From Carnobacteriaceae bacterium zg-84 (GTDB lineage: Bacteria > Bacillota > Bacilli > Lactobacillales > Aerococcaceae), in contig CP059430.1 in the NCBI GenBank assembly GCA_013874835.1, positions 1,506,864-1,570,863 on the forward strand: DNA of 64,000 bases, in the 5' to 3' direction. How positions within the stretch are numbered: position 1 is the stretch's first letter; each line of letters opens with the position of its first letter. Made by a program: the position numbers and the translations under genes. A model generated the notes under the pieces. The model saw nothing but the letters and a program-made list of their open reading frames with translations, made no database searches and had not been told where the DNA came from. Below are positions 28,297 to 37,225 of this stretch, one piece after another.

Positions 28297-29364
28297 TTAT
28301 TTAAAAACTTTTTTCTTCAATCCCACAACTACTCCAATAATCACTAACGATACTTCTACAACCACTTCAACAAATGGACGTGAGCCTCGAACTGCAGATG
28401 TTTTTGGTAATGTACCTTTAGATGTAACAGTGCTTTTTTCATCAGGTTTACTTATGTTTTTGGATTTAGCTGGTTCTGTAGATTTAATCGTATATTTACC
28501 TTTTCTCTCTTTCGTCATTTTTTCAGCTTCTGATTGAGAAAGAGTTGGTTTTTCAGCTTTTAAGTTTTCATTTACTACAGCGTTTACACCTTTTTCAGTC
28601 ACGTTAGCTTTTAATTTTTCTTCTGCTAAAGCAGGTTCTCCAACTGAATGATTACGTTTAGGTTCTTCAGCTTCTGATTGAGAAAGAGTTGGTTTTTCAG
28701 CTTTTAAGTTTTCGTTCACTACAGCGTTTACGCCGTTTTCAGTCACATTAGCTTTTAATTTTTCTTCTGCTAAAGCAGGTTCTCCAACTGAATGATTACG
28801 TTTAGGCTCTTCAGCTTCTGATTGAGAAAGAGTTGGTTTTTCAGCTTTTAAGTTTTCGTTCACTACAGCGTTTACGCCGTTTTCAGTCACATTAGCTTTT
28901 AATTTTTCTTCTGCTAAAGCAGGTTCTCCAACTGAATGATTACGTTTAGGCTCTTCAGCTTTTGCTAAACTTGCCTTAAATTCTGTTGACATAGCAATGA
29001 TGTGATTCGCGTATCCTTCTAATCGGGCTTTAATCTCAGCTTCGACATCACCGCGATGAAGTGGGAAGTCGATATCACCTGAAACCATATATTTAGTAGT
29101 ACTTGGCAATGCCGGCATTGCAGTAGCATGAGCAACTCCGTATTTACCAACTAGCGTACCATAATATTCTTGAACTTTTTTAGCAAATGCTTCTGCTTCT
29201 TCAAATGAATCGAAAATACCGTCAGTTTCGTATTTCACTTTTGAAAAAGTGCCTTTATATTCGTACGTTGTTCCTGCAGCATAAGTTTGAGTTGCAGTTG
29301 CTAATGGTGTTAAGATTGCTGATGCAGCAAATGCTACAGATAAAATTTTACTTGTTTTTGTCAT
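28297..29364 (-). CDS. LPXTG-anchored surface protein with three 48-residue repeats
   Basis: This 355-residue protein has a signal peptide (about 1-30, ending QTYAA), then a unique domain of about 100 residues beginning TYEYKGTFSKVKYETDG. Three tandem 48-residue repeats follow (136-279; each begins AEEPKRNHSVGEP), then a Lys/Ser/Thr-rich stalk. LPKTS at 319-323 precedes a hydrophobic segment and a KKKVFK tail, a standard sortase signal. The ATG has an AAGGAGG site. The unique domain is unassigned. It lies next to the pseudogene and downstream of two operator-like dyads. An adhesin or host-protein-binding role is only a guess. Confidence 0.88.
   Translation of the reverse strand: MTKTSKILSVAFAASAILTPLATATQTYAAGTTYEYKGTFSKVKYETDGIFDSFEEAEAFAKKVQEYYGTLVGKYGVAHATAMPALPSTTKYMVSGDIDFPLHRGDVEAEIKARLEGYANHIIAMSTEFKASLAKAEEPKRNHSVGEPALAEEKLKANVTENGVNAVVNENLKAEKPTLSQSEAEEPKRNHSVGEPALAEEKLKANVTENGVNAVVNENLKAEKPTLSQSEAEEPKRNHSVGEPALAEEKLKANVTEKGVNAVVNENLKAEKPTLSQSEAEKMTKERKGKYTIKSTEPAKSKNISKPDEKSTVTSKGTLPKTSAVRGSRPFVEVVVEVSLVIIGVVVGLKKKVFK
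28528..28959 (-). repeat. Three tandem 144-bp coding repeats in the LPXTG gene
   Basis: Units lie at 28816-28959, 28672-28815 and 28528-28671. The first two appear identical in DNA. The third differs at a few bases and changes one residue (Asn to Lys in TENG). Such near-identity implies recent duplication or ongoing gene conversion. Confidence 0.9.
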
Positions 29365-29396
29365 TTTAAAATGACCTCCTTATGTTTTCGATATTT

Positions 29397-29552
29397 TTTG
29401 TCCATAAAAGTAGACTTTTTTGGACATTGATGATATATTAAATATGTTCATAAATATTCGGAGAATAATAAGAAAACAAGGTTTTTATCTTAATTTTTTG
29501 AATATTTTAAAGGTAGAAGCATAATCCAAAAAAGTCTACTCTTTTGGACAAA
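29397..29552. promoter_or_regulatory. Two related palindromic dyads upstream of the LPXTG gene
   Basis: The 28-nt segment at 29397-29424 and the segment at 29525-29552 are reverse complements at 26 of 28 positions and about 100 bp apart. The first is itself nearly palindromic: TGTCCA-T-AAAAGT then ACTTTT-T-TGGACA. Paired dyads of this kind suit cooperative binding or looping by a dimeric regulator. The first dyad lies 33 bp upstream of the LPXTG start. The regulator is unknown. The rest of this 560-bp gap holds two hairpins and no clear gene. Confidence 0.5.
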
Positions 29553-29688
29553 TTTTGTTAGATTTTATCCAATTATGAAATGTACTTTTAGGTACTTCTA
29601 GCAATATAACACCCTTGTTATTTGTCCTGAATAGTATAAATTTAAATATTCATCAAATTGCTTCCTTAAAACATTATATTTTGTATTA

Positions 29689-29790
29689 TCATATTTTAAG
29701 ACAAGAAAAAAAGAGAACAGTCATTCTCTTTAAATAATATTCATCAATAGCTATCAAATTAAGGTTCAAATCAAAAGGATTTGTATCCAT
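29689..29790 (-). CDS. Possible 33-codon ORF between two terminators (doubtful)
   Basis: An ATG at 29790 with AAGGTAAAAAA upstream opens a 33-residue frame beginning MDTNPFDLNLNLIAIDEYY. It reads through the hairpin at 29711-29732, which argues against a real gene. It may be a decayed fragment. No related genes lie nearby. Confidence 0.15.
   Translation of the reverse strand: MDTNPFDLNLNLIAIDEYYLKRMTVLFFSCLKI
29711..29732 (-). terminator. Minus-strand terminator hairpin in the LPXTG-lipoprotein gap
   Basis: AAAGAGAA / TTCTCTTT with a 6-nt loop is followed on the minus strand by TTTTCTTG. No annotated leftward gene ends here, since the lipoprotein has its own terminator at 29891. It may end read-through or a short unannotated transcript. 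Confidence 0.5.
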
Positions 29791-29890
29791 TTTTTTACCT
29801 TGTATTTTATATTATAAATTTAAAAAACTACTAAAATTAACCTTTTATATGGATAAAAATGTAGGAAGTTACCTCTTTCTATTTTATAGT

Positions 29891-29922
29891 AAAAGAGCAA
29901 GCCAAATTTGGCTTGCTCTTTT
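29891..29922. terminator. Palindromic terminator after the lipoprotein gene
   Basis: A 32-nt perfect palindrome, AAAAGAGCAAGCCAAA and its complement, lies 3 bp past the lipoprotein stop. A/T runs at both ends allow termination in either direction. Confidence 0.8.
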
Positions 29923-29925
29923 ACA

Positions 29926-30681
29926 TTATGATTCTTTTGCATTTTTTGCTTCTTGTGGTACTTCTATTTTATTTACATTGTTGATACCTTTAAGATCAGC
30001 GTGTATCGTGATTTTAACGGATATTTTTTGTGCAGTAGTATCTTCTGTCACCATAGAAAGTATCATATCCATTTTTTCGATATAGAACGATTTTTTATCC
30101 ACTTCATAAGTTACTTCTCCACTTTCAAATGTCGCACCAGCTTGTTTAAAATTCTCTATCGCTTCTGCTGATGTTGGTATACTATTGATTAAGTTATCAA
30201 AGTCTTCTTTATCTTTTAGTTGAAGGGTTAAAACATAATTATCCATCGTTTCTTTTACTTCAAACTTCTCTTTTATACCCGCCGGAATTGTATTGGTTCT
30301 TTGAGCACTTTTTTTCATTTCTTCAAACTCATCCATAGTGCCTTCTTTTTTAACCCACGTTCCAGAAACATTCGTGTATAGCGTATTATCTACATAATAA
30401 ACTTGACCATTTATGATTTGATTGACTCCACCCATATCTAGTTTCATAGCAGGTGGGTTTTCAATAACATCTAAATTTAAATGTGTTTTGATAGTCGGCA
30501 AAGTCATTTCACTTTGTTTTATATCAATAGACATATCCATTCCCATTGACATACTTTTTATTTCTTTAGCCGCTGCTTCTTGTTTTTCAATCACTTCAAC
30601 TGCTGTCATAGGTTTTGGTGGTTGCTGATTACAAGCACCCAATAACATAAGTGTACCTACAAGCATTATCCTTTTTTTCAT
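29926..30681 (-). CDS. Lipoprotein of unknown function (DUF6612-like)
   Basis: This 251-residue protein has a lipoprotein signal with lipobox LGAC (Cys about residue 17). The mature part is beta-rich and includes repeated Met-rich strands (MSMGMDMSIDIKQSEM) and NGQVYYVDNTLYTNVSGTWVKKE. This matches the general look of DUF6612-type LolA/LppX-like lipoproteins, which may bind lipids. It is probably monocistronic and extracellular, anchored to the membrane. The role is unknown. Confidence 0.75.
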   Translation of the reverse strand: MKKRIMLVGTLMLLGACNQQPPKPMTAVEVIEKQEAAAKEIKSMSMGMDMSIDIKQSEMTLPTIKTHLNLDVIENPPAMKLDMGGVNQIINGQVYYVDNTLYTNVSGTWVKKEGTMDEFEEMKKSAQRTNTIPAGIKEKFEVKETMDNYVLTLQLKDKEDFDNLINSIPTSAEAIENFKQAGATFESGEVTYEVDKKSFYIEKMDMILSMVTEDTTAQKISVKITIHADLKGINNVNKIEVPQEAKNAKES

Positions 30682-30783
30682 GGTAAACCTCCATTTATGT
30701 TTTACATGAGTATCATACGCTTATTTTTCATATAATTCAATTATATACTTCTTTTAGACTCTTCAATTCATTCTTTTATACCA

Positions 30784-31782
30784 CTAAATTGTAGACTCTT
30801 TCCAATGAATAACACAGTCTAAAACTTGTTGCTTTTCTTCTTGATATTTACCTTCTATTTGATCAATTAAAATTTTTGTTGCTTGCTGACCTTCCTCAAA
30901 AGCTGGCTGAACAATCGTCGTTACACGTGGAGATGATAAATCTGTCCATTCCGTATTATCAAATCCAATCAGTCCGATTCGAGATGTATCATAATCTAAC
31001 TCTTTCATCACAGTAAATACGAGCGGTAAAGCCCAACAATTCGGTACAAATACAAGTGTACGTTTCTCTCTTGTAAAAATTTCTTTTAAAAATTCACGAA
31101 TGTTTTCTAAAACCGTTTGCTTATCTTCAATAATCAGTATATCATGTCCAATATTGACATCGTTTAACGCATCAATAAATCCTGTTGCACGTTCAATACG
31201 TGTGCTAATACGACTAGTATCGGCAGTAATAATCACAAAATTTTCGTAACCTTTCGTTACACAAGTTTGAATCGCATCATAAACAGCATCATAATTATTT
31301 GTCTTTACCCAACTTGTTCTATGCTCATATAATTGACTATCAAAGAATACCATTTTTTTCTTTTTCTCTTCAATAATACGTGAATATTTTCTAAACGTAG
31401 AAGTCGGTTGAATAATAAATCCATCCACACCTAATAAGAGCATGCTTTCTATATAGCTATCTTCATTTTCTTGATTATAATCACTATTGCCGATGATGAC
31501 TTGATATCCATTTTGACTTGCAATATCCTCAATACCTTTTACTATTTGATTTGAAAAACTATTTGTAATATCACCAATCAATACGCCAATCAACTTCGTC
31601 GTTTTTGAATTTAAACTCCGTGCCACAATACTGGGTTTATAATTCGTTTCTTGAATAACTTGCTCAATTTTCCCCCTAGTTTCTTGTGACATTTTCTCAT
31701 ATTTACCATTTAAATAGAAAGAGACTGTTGTTTTTGACGTTTGTGCCATTTCTGCAATATCTTTAATGGTAAGTTTTTTCAT
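30784..31782 (-). CDS. regR: LacI-family repressor of the hyaluronan genes (RegR-like)
   Basis: This 332-residue protein has the LacI helix-turn-helix LTIKDIAEMAQTSKTTVSFYLNG (about 3-27) and a periplasmic-binding-type effector domain (VARSLNSKTTKLIGVLIGDI and IGLIGFDNTEW). The ATG at 31782 is preferred to a preceding TTG and has a GGAGG site. The position beside Ugl/PTS/hyaluronate genes matches RegR of pneumococci, which represses hyaluronate lyase and the PTS operon. Three AAACCGG sites in this window are likely operators. The effector is probably a pathway sugar acid. Confidence 0.85.
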   Translation of the reverse strand: MKKLTIKDIAEMAQTSKTTVSFYLNGKYEKMSQETRGKIEQVIQETNYKPSIVARSLNSKTTKLIGVLIGDITNSFSNQIVKGIEDIASQNGYQVIIGNSDYNQENEDSYIESMLLLGVDGFIIQPTSTFRKYSRIIEEKKKKMVFFDSQLYEHRTSWVKTNNYDAVYDAIQTCVTKGYENFVIITADTSRISTRIERATGFIDALNDVNIGHDILIIEDKQTVLENIREFLKEIFTREKRTLVFVPNCWALPLVFTVMKELDYDTSRIGLIGFDNTEWTDLSSPRVTTIVQPAFEEGQQATKILIDQIEGKYQEEKQQVLDCVIHWKESTI

Positions 31783-31910
31783 CAAAACATTTCCTCCTCT
31801 AAAAACACTTCATATTATAACATATTTATCCTATAAAAATAGCTAAATAGCGTGATTTTAATGAGAAAAATGTTACGTATAATGCCATATTCACGACTTT
31901 TTACTCCTTA

Positions 31911-33812
31911 TTATTTCAGACGATGTAATTTATTTGTTTTTTTATCATAAATACTACACTTTCCTTTTACTTTCACATCATCAACAACGATTAATTTTTC
32001 TCCCTTATAAATTTCTTCAACAACTAAAATAAGAAGAAGATGCTTATTGTTGTCTTTTATTTCAAATGCAAGTCCGTTTTCTAATAAAGTACCGTCACTT
32101 TGATAAACGTCTTTTTTCCTAATAGATACAGTATCTTTAGCAAATAAAGTATAATCAATTATCTGATTTGTAAATGGTTGGTGCTTCACTAATTTTTTCG
32201 TATCCACAATAGTATTATATTGTTTAGATATAATCGCAGGTTCTACTGTAAAAGGTACCTTACTCATAATATTTAATGTATTCACAGTGTTATGTTGAAA
32301 AACAGCTGTATCATCTAAAATAAACTGTGTGCTCAATCCATGCTCCCCTTCACAAATCACCTCATCAATCACAAACCACGCACTATTACCTATAGCAACA
32401 ATATGTCGCTTATGTACACATAAATGATGATGACGATGAGAAAGATATGCTCCCTCTATGTAATGATACGCCTCTTCATGACGATAATCGCAATACAAAG
32501 TTTGAGGATAGTCATCATATTCCCAAGAACCTACAACATTATCTGGAGATATACCATCAACTAAACAAGTTGAGTGACTATATGCACTTTTTAAGTCATA
32601 TCGTCTTTCCTCTTCTTTATATGTGTATCGACCAGAATCAACAAAAATTGGACAATTATCTACATATAAACAAAAACTATTTTGATCACTATGAGAATGT
32701 GCACTTCCTATTGGACCATTTTTAAAGAAAAGATAACTATCTTGTTCTTTAATACAAACATGTCCCGAGTTTTTATAAAAAGCAGACTCTCTTGTATTTT
32801 CTACATTGTTTTCTTTTAATATTTTAAACAAGTCAATTCCTTTTTTACCAAATAACATTACACCATATATTTCTAAATGTGCATGATTATCTAATAATTG
32901 CGAATCTTCTAACAGAATAGCACTAGCATGTAATAAATCTGCTGTATCATGCTCATCGCTATCCCCAAAAGCTACTGTTTTCCCACTTGATGTCGTCATC
33001 ATACGAATATAATGAGCCATTTTAGATAATATAGCAGCAATACTCTCTTTCATTTCTGGAACTAAAACAACTAACTCAAATATCGCTTTATATACTTCCA
33101 CATGATATAAAATAGACTGCTCAAATTGTGTACCATCTTCTAAAACTTGTGTGCATAATTGTTTTTCTAACTCTTTTATTGCAAATAAATACGCATCATC
33201 AATCTCTAGCTTATCTGCTAAAAAATGATAACAAGCAATAATAGCAGTCGTTTGTAAAACACCCCAGTTACTTAATGTATACTTTTCACGATAGTATGTC
33301 ATTAAAAAGTCAATTTGTTTTTGTAGCGATTGACACAAAATCGTTAATTCACGCTCATCTAATAGTTCCCACTCTATTAAAAACAAAATAATTTTTAACC
33401 AAGAAAAACAACGAATACCCGTATCAAGTGTTCTCGTTGTTACACTGTTTGGGAAGAAGTCGGTCACATGATTTATCCAGTGGAAAATATACCATTTTAA
33501 TTTCTCAATATAAAGAGGATTTTCCTCAACTAAATATCCAACAAGAAAATCTAATAAATACTCGTGTCGATTTAACATATACGCCCATTCTGGATCATCG
33601 TGATATACAGTCGTCCAATCCATATTTATTAGCTGATGCTCAACTAGACAAGGTTCCATATCCCACGTTCTATCAAAAATAAAACGATTATCTAATAATC
33701 TATCTATTCTTCTTTTAACTTGCTTATATTCATCTGCACAAACTGTTTGAATATATGTTCGACAATACTCTTTATCAAATGTTGCAAAATATTTTTTTAT
33801 TTCTACTTCCAT
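31911..33812 (-). CDS. Heparinase II/III-family polysaccharide lyase
   Basis: This protein is about 633 residues, with an N-terminal alpha/alpha toroid (about 30-320) and a C-terminal beta-sandwich. The middle contains NSGHVCIKEQDSYLFFKNGPIGSAHSHSDQNSFCLYVDNCPIFVDSG, typical of the heparinase II/III catalytic region with conserved His and Tyr. The start at 33812 has an AGGAG site. No signal peptide is seen, so it is cytoplasmic and probably acts on imported oligosaccharides. The same family lies in the pneumococcal hyaluronan operon. It follows EIID after a hairpin. Confidence 0.85.
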   Translation of the reverse strand: MEVEIKKYFATFDKEYCRTYIQTVCADEYKQVKRRIDRLLDNRFIFDRTWDMEPCLVEHQLINMDWTTVYHDDPEWAYMLNRHEYLLDFLVGYLVEENPLYIEKLKWYIFHWINHVTDFFPNSVTTRTLDTGIRCFSWLKIILFLIEWELLDERELTILCQSLQKQIDFLMTYYREKYTLSNWGVLQTTAIIACYHFLADKLEIDDAYLFAIKELEKQLCTQVLEDGTQFEQSILYHVEVYKAIFELVVLVPEMKESIAAILSKMAHYIRMMTTSSGKTVAFGDSDEHDTADLLHASAILLEDSQLLDNHAHLEIYGVMLFGKKGIDLFKILKENNVENTRESAFYKNSGHVCIKEQDSYLFFKNGPIGSAHSHSDQNSFCLYVDNCPIFVDSGRYTYKEEERRYDLKSAYSHSTCLVDGISPDNVVGSWEYDDYPQTLYCDYRHEEAYHYIEGAYLSHRHHHLCVHKRHIVAIGNSAWFVIDEVICEGEHGLSTQFILDDTAVFQHNTVNTLNIMSKVPFTVEPAIISKQYNTIVDTKKLVKHQPFTNQIIDYTLFAKDTVSIRKKDVYQSDGTLLENGLAFEIKDNNKHLLLILVVEEIYKGEKLIVVDDVKVKGKCSIYDKKTNKLHRLK

Positions 33813-33875
33813 GACTTCTCCTATAACAAAAATAGAAACTGAATAGTTATTCAGTTTCATTTTTACACTAGACAA

Positions 33876-33909
33876 TTTATCGTGTTAGTCACATGACTAA
33901 CACGATAAA
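33876..33909. terminator. 34-nt hairpin between EIID and the lyase gene
   Basis: Sixteen-bp perfect arms (TTTATCGTGTTAGTCA) with a 2-nt loop begin about 10 bp past the EIID stop. T-runs after the stem are weak, so it may attenuate or protect mRNA more than terminate. The core TCGTGTTRGT also occurs in the hairpin at 52899 and in the IS right ends. Confidence 0.6.
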
Positions 33910-33918
33910 CCGACATTT

Positions 33919-34737
33919 TTATGATAAAATATGTAACCAGCTTCCGATAATACCGATAATAACTGTTAAAATAACAAGTTTATAAGTTGTCCATTTTTTC
34001 TTTTTGATTAAATAGTAAACTAAAACCGTAAATAGAGCTGGTAATAATGCTGGTGCCACTTTATCCAACATACCTTGAATACTTACAATACTTTGATTTG
34101 CTTGTTTATTCACTTCACCAGCAGCAAATGTTATTGGTACCATAATTTTAACAGACGTTGCAACTAATCCAGAAATAACTGTTACACCAATGATATTAGC
34201 AATTTTTGAAATAGTTCCCATTTGTTCACTTAATTTATCAATAATTTTTGTTCCTAATTTATAACCATATAAACCAGTTGATAATTTAATTGTTGTTAAA
34301 ATAAGGTTCATTGCGACGAAGAAAACAATTGGTCCAAGAATCAATCCATCTGTTGCAAAAGATGCAGCAATTGTTGAAAATAGAGGAGCTAAACAGAATT
34401 GAGATAAAGAATCTCCAATACCTGCTAAAGGCCCCATTAGCGCCATTTTAATATTACGTGTTTCTTCAACTGGTCTATTTTTTTCTAACATAACTAAATG
34501 TAAACTTGTTACAAATGGTAAGAAATGAGGGTTAGTATTATAAAATTCACAGTTTTCTTCAAGAGCTTTGTATAAACCGTCTTGATCGTCACCATAATAT
34601 TTTTTCAAAGCAGGATATAAAACATTCGCATAACCTAAACCTTGATAATTGCTGTAATTAAATCCGTTTTGACAGTAAAATGCTCTTAAAGATGTTTTTA
34701 CATAATCTTTTTTCTCTAATTTATTATATCCAGTCAT
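33919..34737 (-). CDS. PTS mannose-family IID component (hyaluronan disaccharide)
   Basis: This 272-residue membrane protein has EIID signatures: YVKTSLRAFYCQNGFNYSNYQGLGYA near the N-terminus, then NPHFLPFVTSLHLVMLE and MGPLAGIGDSLSQFCLAP. Helices are clustered in the C-terminal half. It overlaps the EIIC gene by 14 nt. With EIIA, EIIB and EIIC it imports and phosphorylates a sugar, by context the unsaturated hyaluronan/chondroitin disaccharide. Confidence 0.92.
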   Translation of the reverse strand: MTGYNKLEKKDYVKTSLRAFYCQNGFNYSNYQGLGYANVLYPALKKYYGDDQDGLYKALEENCEFYNTNPHFLPFVTSLHLVMLEKNRPVEETRNIKMALMGPLAGIGDSLSQFCLAPLFSTIAASFATDGLILGPIVFFVAMNLILTTIKLSTGLYGYKLGTKIIDKLSEQMGTISKIANIIGVTVISGLVATSVKIMVPITFAAGEVNKQANQSIVSIQGMLDKVAPALLPALFTVLVYYLIKKKKWTTYKLVILTVIIGIIGSWLHILS

Positions 34738-35497
34738 CTTTTTCTTCCTCCTTCACAACCACTTTTTCTGGGCGATGATAAAATTCAATTAAAGCGAAAA
34801 TTGTTCCGACGATTGCAATACCGATTGTTGGAATTTTTAAGTATGCAGCACATACATATCCTAATAAAACAAATGGAATCAATTCTTTTTTAGCCATAAC
34901 TGATAAAATCATTGCAAACCCAATAGCAGGAAGCATTTTACCTGCAACTGTTAATCCTGATAATAAAACAGGTGGAATATAATCAACTAAATGTAACAAT
35001 GTATCCATTGATAATGCACCAACGCAACCTAATGAGAAACCGATAAGAGCAAATAACCAAACCGTTGCATTGATTGTCCATCTAAATGCTTTAATATTAC
35101 GATTTTTTAAATGTTTCATTGCTGTTTCTGGTGCACCCGCACGAATTGTATAAGCGAAAGTTTGTAAAAATTGAATTGCCACAGCGATTGGTGTTGATAA
35201 AGCAAGCGCTGCTTCTGGTGTTACTTTACCGGCACTTGTAATGGCCATCAATGTACCAAATACACCAGGACCGATTGGATTAGGTGGTACTGTACCTCCG
35301 GCACCGACACCAAATCCCATATATGCTAATTCACCAATAGCCCCCATTGCAAGAGCAGTTGGAACATCTCCTAAAATAATACCTACACCAAATGATAAAA
35401 TAATACATCTATTTGTATAGATTCCAAGAAGCATCCCACTAAAACAAAATGCTGTCCATAAACCGATTAAAACGGCTTGAAATATACTGATTGTCAT
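34724..35497 (-). CDS. PTS mannose-family IIC component
   Basis: This 257-residue polytopic membrane protein contains GDVPTALAMGAIGELAYMGFGVGAGGTVPPNPIGPGVFGT, the conserved glycine-rich EIIC segment of the mannose PTS family. It forms the sugar channel with EIID. It lies between EIIB and EIID in a tight operon. Confidence 0.92.
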   Translation of the reverse strand: MTISIFQAVLIGLWTAFCFSGMLLGIYTNRCIILSFGVGIILGDVPTALAMGAIGELAYMGFGVGAGGTVPPNPIGPGVFGTLMAITSAGKVTPEAALALSTPIAVAIQFLQTFAYTIRAGAPETAMKHLKNRNIKAFRWTINATVWLFALIGFSLGCVGALSMDTLLHLVDYIPPVLLSGLTVAGKMLPAIGFAMILSVMAKKELIPFVLLGYVCAAYLKIPTIGIAIVGTIFALIEFYHRPEKVVVKEEEKDDWI

Positions 35498-35519
35498 AAG
35501 ACTTCCCTTCCTTTGCTTC

Positions 35520-36008
35520 TTAAATATAGTTTAAAATATCTACAACGGCTGCTCCGTCATTTCCACTAGGTGTTGTTTGCGTATTAAATTTGACATGATA
35601 TTTTTGACTTAATTCTTTAATCGCTTCTTTGTCTTTTGCACCTAAGAAAATAGAACGTGTTACTTGCTCTTTTCCGTTTGCATTATGAATATTTCCGATA
35701 TTCGCTTCTGTAATTGGTACACCTCCTTGTACTAAAGTAAGTAAATCTTCCAAACTTTTTACAACAATAAAAATTGTTTGGGCAGGATTTGCTTTGTGTA
35801 TTACATCAATCACTTTTTGAAGTGAGAAAAAACGCATTGCTACAGATTCCGGAATAACCGTTTTCATCAATGTTTGTTGTATTTTATCTTCACTTGTTTC
35901 ATCATTTGCTACAATCACTGTATTACATCCTAGTGATTTTACCCATAATTGACCTTGTCCATGAATTAAACGTTCATCTACTCTAGTCATTACAATATTT
36001 GGTGCCAT
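35520..36008 (-). CDS. PTS mannose-family IIB component
   Basis: This 162-residue cytoplasmic phosphocarrier has the EIIB motif MTRVDERLIHGQGQ, with the phospho-accepting His at residue 16. The ATG has a strong AGGAGG site. It passes phosphate from EIIA to the incoming sugar. Confidence 0.94.
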   Translation of the reverse strand: MAPNIVMTRVDERLIHGQGQLWVKSLGCNTVIVANDETSEDKIQQTLMKTVIPESVAMRFFSLQKVIDVIHKANPAQTIFIVVKSLEDLLTLVQGGVPITEANIGNIHNANGKEQVTRSIFLGAKDKEAIKELSQKYHVKFNTQTTPSGNDGAAVVDILNYI

Positions 36009-36020
36009 ATTCTTTTCCTC

Positions 36021-37211
36021 CTACCAATAGACATCCCAGTCTTTATAAAAACGCATCAGTGCTTCTAAATAATAGTAATCTCCCCAAATGTTTCCTTCAT
36101 CAACACCTTTTCCAGAATGCCAAGAATAAACACCATGAAGCAATGTTGCTCCTCCAGAAGAAATGTCTTTATTTGCATAATTCTCAATTAACGAACGTAA
36201 CATCGCATGCATTGCATATTTGTAATATTGTTTATCACTATCTACTTCAGGTAAATACTTCAACATTTCATGTATACCACAAACACTAATTGCTGTTGCT
36301 GAAGAATCTCTTGCATGTCCGCTACCATCTGAAAAAATCAAGTCCCAATAAGATACAAAATCTTGCGGCAAACGATTTAAGAAGTAGTTTGTAACGCTCT
36401 TAAATGTATCGAAACATTGCTCATCTTTTAAGAAACGATACGTTAACGGAATGCCGTAAACTCCCCAAGACTGACCTCTCGCCCAACAAGAATCATCACT
36501 ATATCCTTGTCGTGTAACACCTTTTAATGGTGTATGCGTTTCTGGATCAAAATAAAATGTATGGAATGATGAGGCATCATCTCTAATAACATGATTAACA
36601 GAAGTATAAAAATGATTTTTTGCAATATCGTAATAACGTTCATTCCCTGTTTCTTCATAAGCAAAAAATAGTAGTTGAATATTTAATAAACAGTCAATAA
36701 TTAAACGATAATGCTCTTTTTTACCAAGTTCACCCCACGCTTGTATAAAGCCGTCTTTTTCTTGATAACGTTCAATCAGTTTATCAGCTGCTTTTAATGA
36801 TGCTTCTTTTGCTTGTAAATCTCCGGTTAATTTATATTCACTCATACACGACGGTGTATATAGGAAACCTAAATCATGATGGTCTAATTCAATCTGTTGA
36901 TTAACACGATTTAAAAACGATAGCATATTTTTATGTGCAACATCATAAAACACATTATTTTTATTATATTCATAAGCCAACCATAATTGGCCTGTCCAAA
37001 AACCATTTGTCCATTCTGTATTATCCATAATAGGATAGCAATTATCTTTTGTAGCAGGTGTTGGAAAATCTTCCTTGAAATATTCTATGTTTATAAGTAG
37101 CTGTTCTACAACATGGTCTATTGCTTTTTTTATTTCTTCTTTTGTTAAAAGATCTACACTTAAAAATCTACTAGGATTTTGAAGTGGTTCCAGTGTCATT
37201 TTTTTTATCAT
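36021..37211 (-). CDS. ugl: Unsaturated glucuronyl hydrolase (GH88)
   Basis: This protein is 396 residues from the chosen start, with an alpha6/alpha6 barrel. It contains WTNGFWTGQLWLAYEYN, LGFLYTPSCM and GYSDDSCWARGQSWGVYG, the GH88 core with catalytic Asp residues. It removes the 4,5-unsaturated glucuronic acid from disaccharides released by hyaluronate lyase. It sits between EIIA and EIIB, the pneumococcal order. The ATG at 37211 is 8 nt after GAGG; an in-frame ATG two codons earlier is closer to the ribosome site. Confidence 0.93.
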   Translation of the reverse strand: MIKKMTLEPLQNPSRFLSVDLLTKEEIKKAIDHVVEQLLINIEYFKEDFPTPATKDNCYPIMDNTEWTNGFWTGQLWLAYEYNKNNVFYDVAHKNMLSFLNRVNQQIELDHHDLGFLYTPSCMSEYKLTGDLQAKEASLKAADKLIERYQEKDGFIQAWGELGKKEHYRLIIDCLLNIQLLFFAYEETGNERYYDIAKNHFYTSVNHVIRDDASSFHTFYFDPETHTPLKGVTRQGYSDDSCWARGQSWGVYGIPLTYRFLKDEQCFDTFKSVTNYFLNRLPQDFVSYWDLIFSDGSGHARDSSATAISVCGIHEMLKYLPEVDSDKQYYKYAMHAMLRSLIENYANKDISSGGATLLHGVYSWHSGKGVDEGNIWGDYYYLEALMRFYKDWDVYW

Positions 37212-37225
37212 TACCATTTCCTCTT

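Noticed and set aside
28528-28959. Regular repeats that might be a CRISPR array
   Set aside because: The units are 144 bp, contiguous without spacers, and in frame in an LPXTG protein gene.
29689-29790. Lantibiotic-like leader (FDLNL box) in a 33-codon frame
   Set aside because: The frame has no Ser/Thr/Cys-rich core peptide, crosses a terminator hairpin, and no lanthionine-synthesis genes are present.
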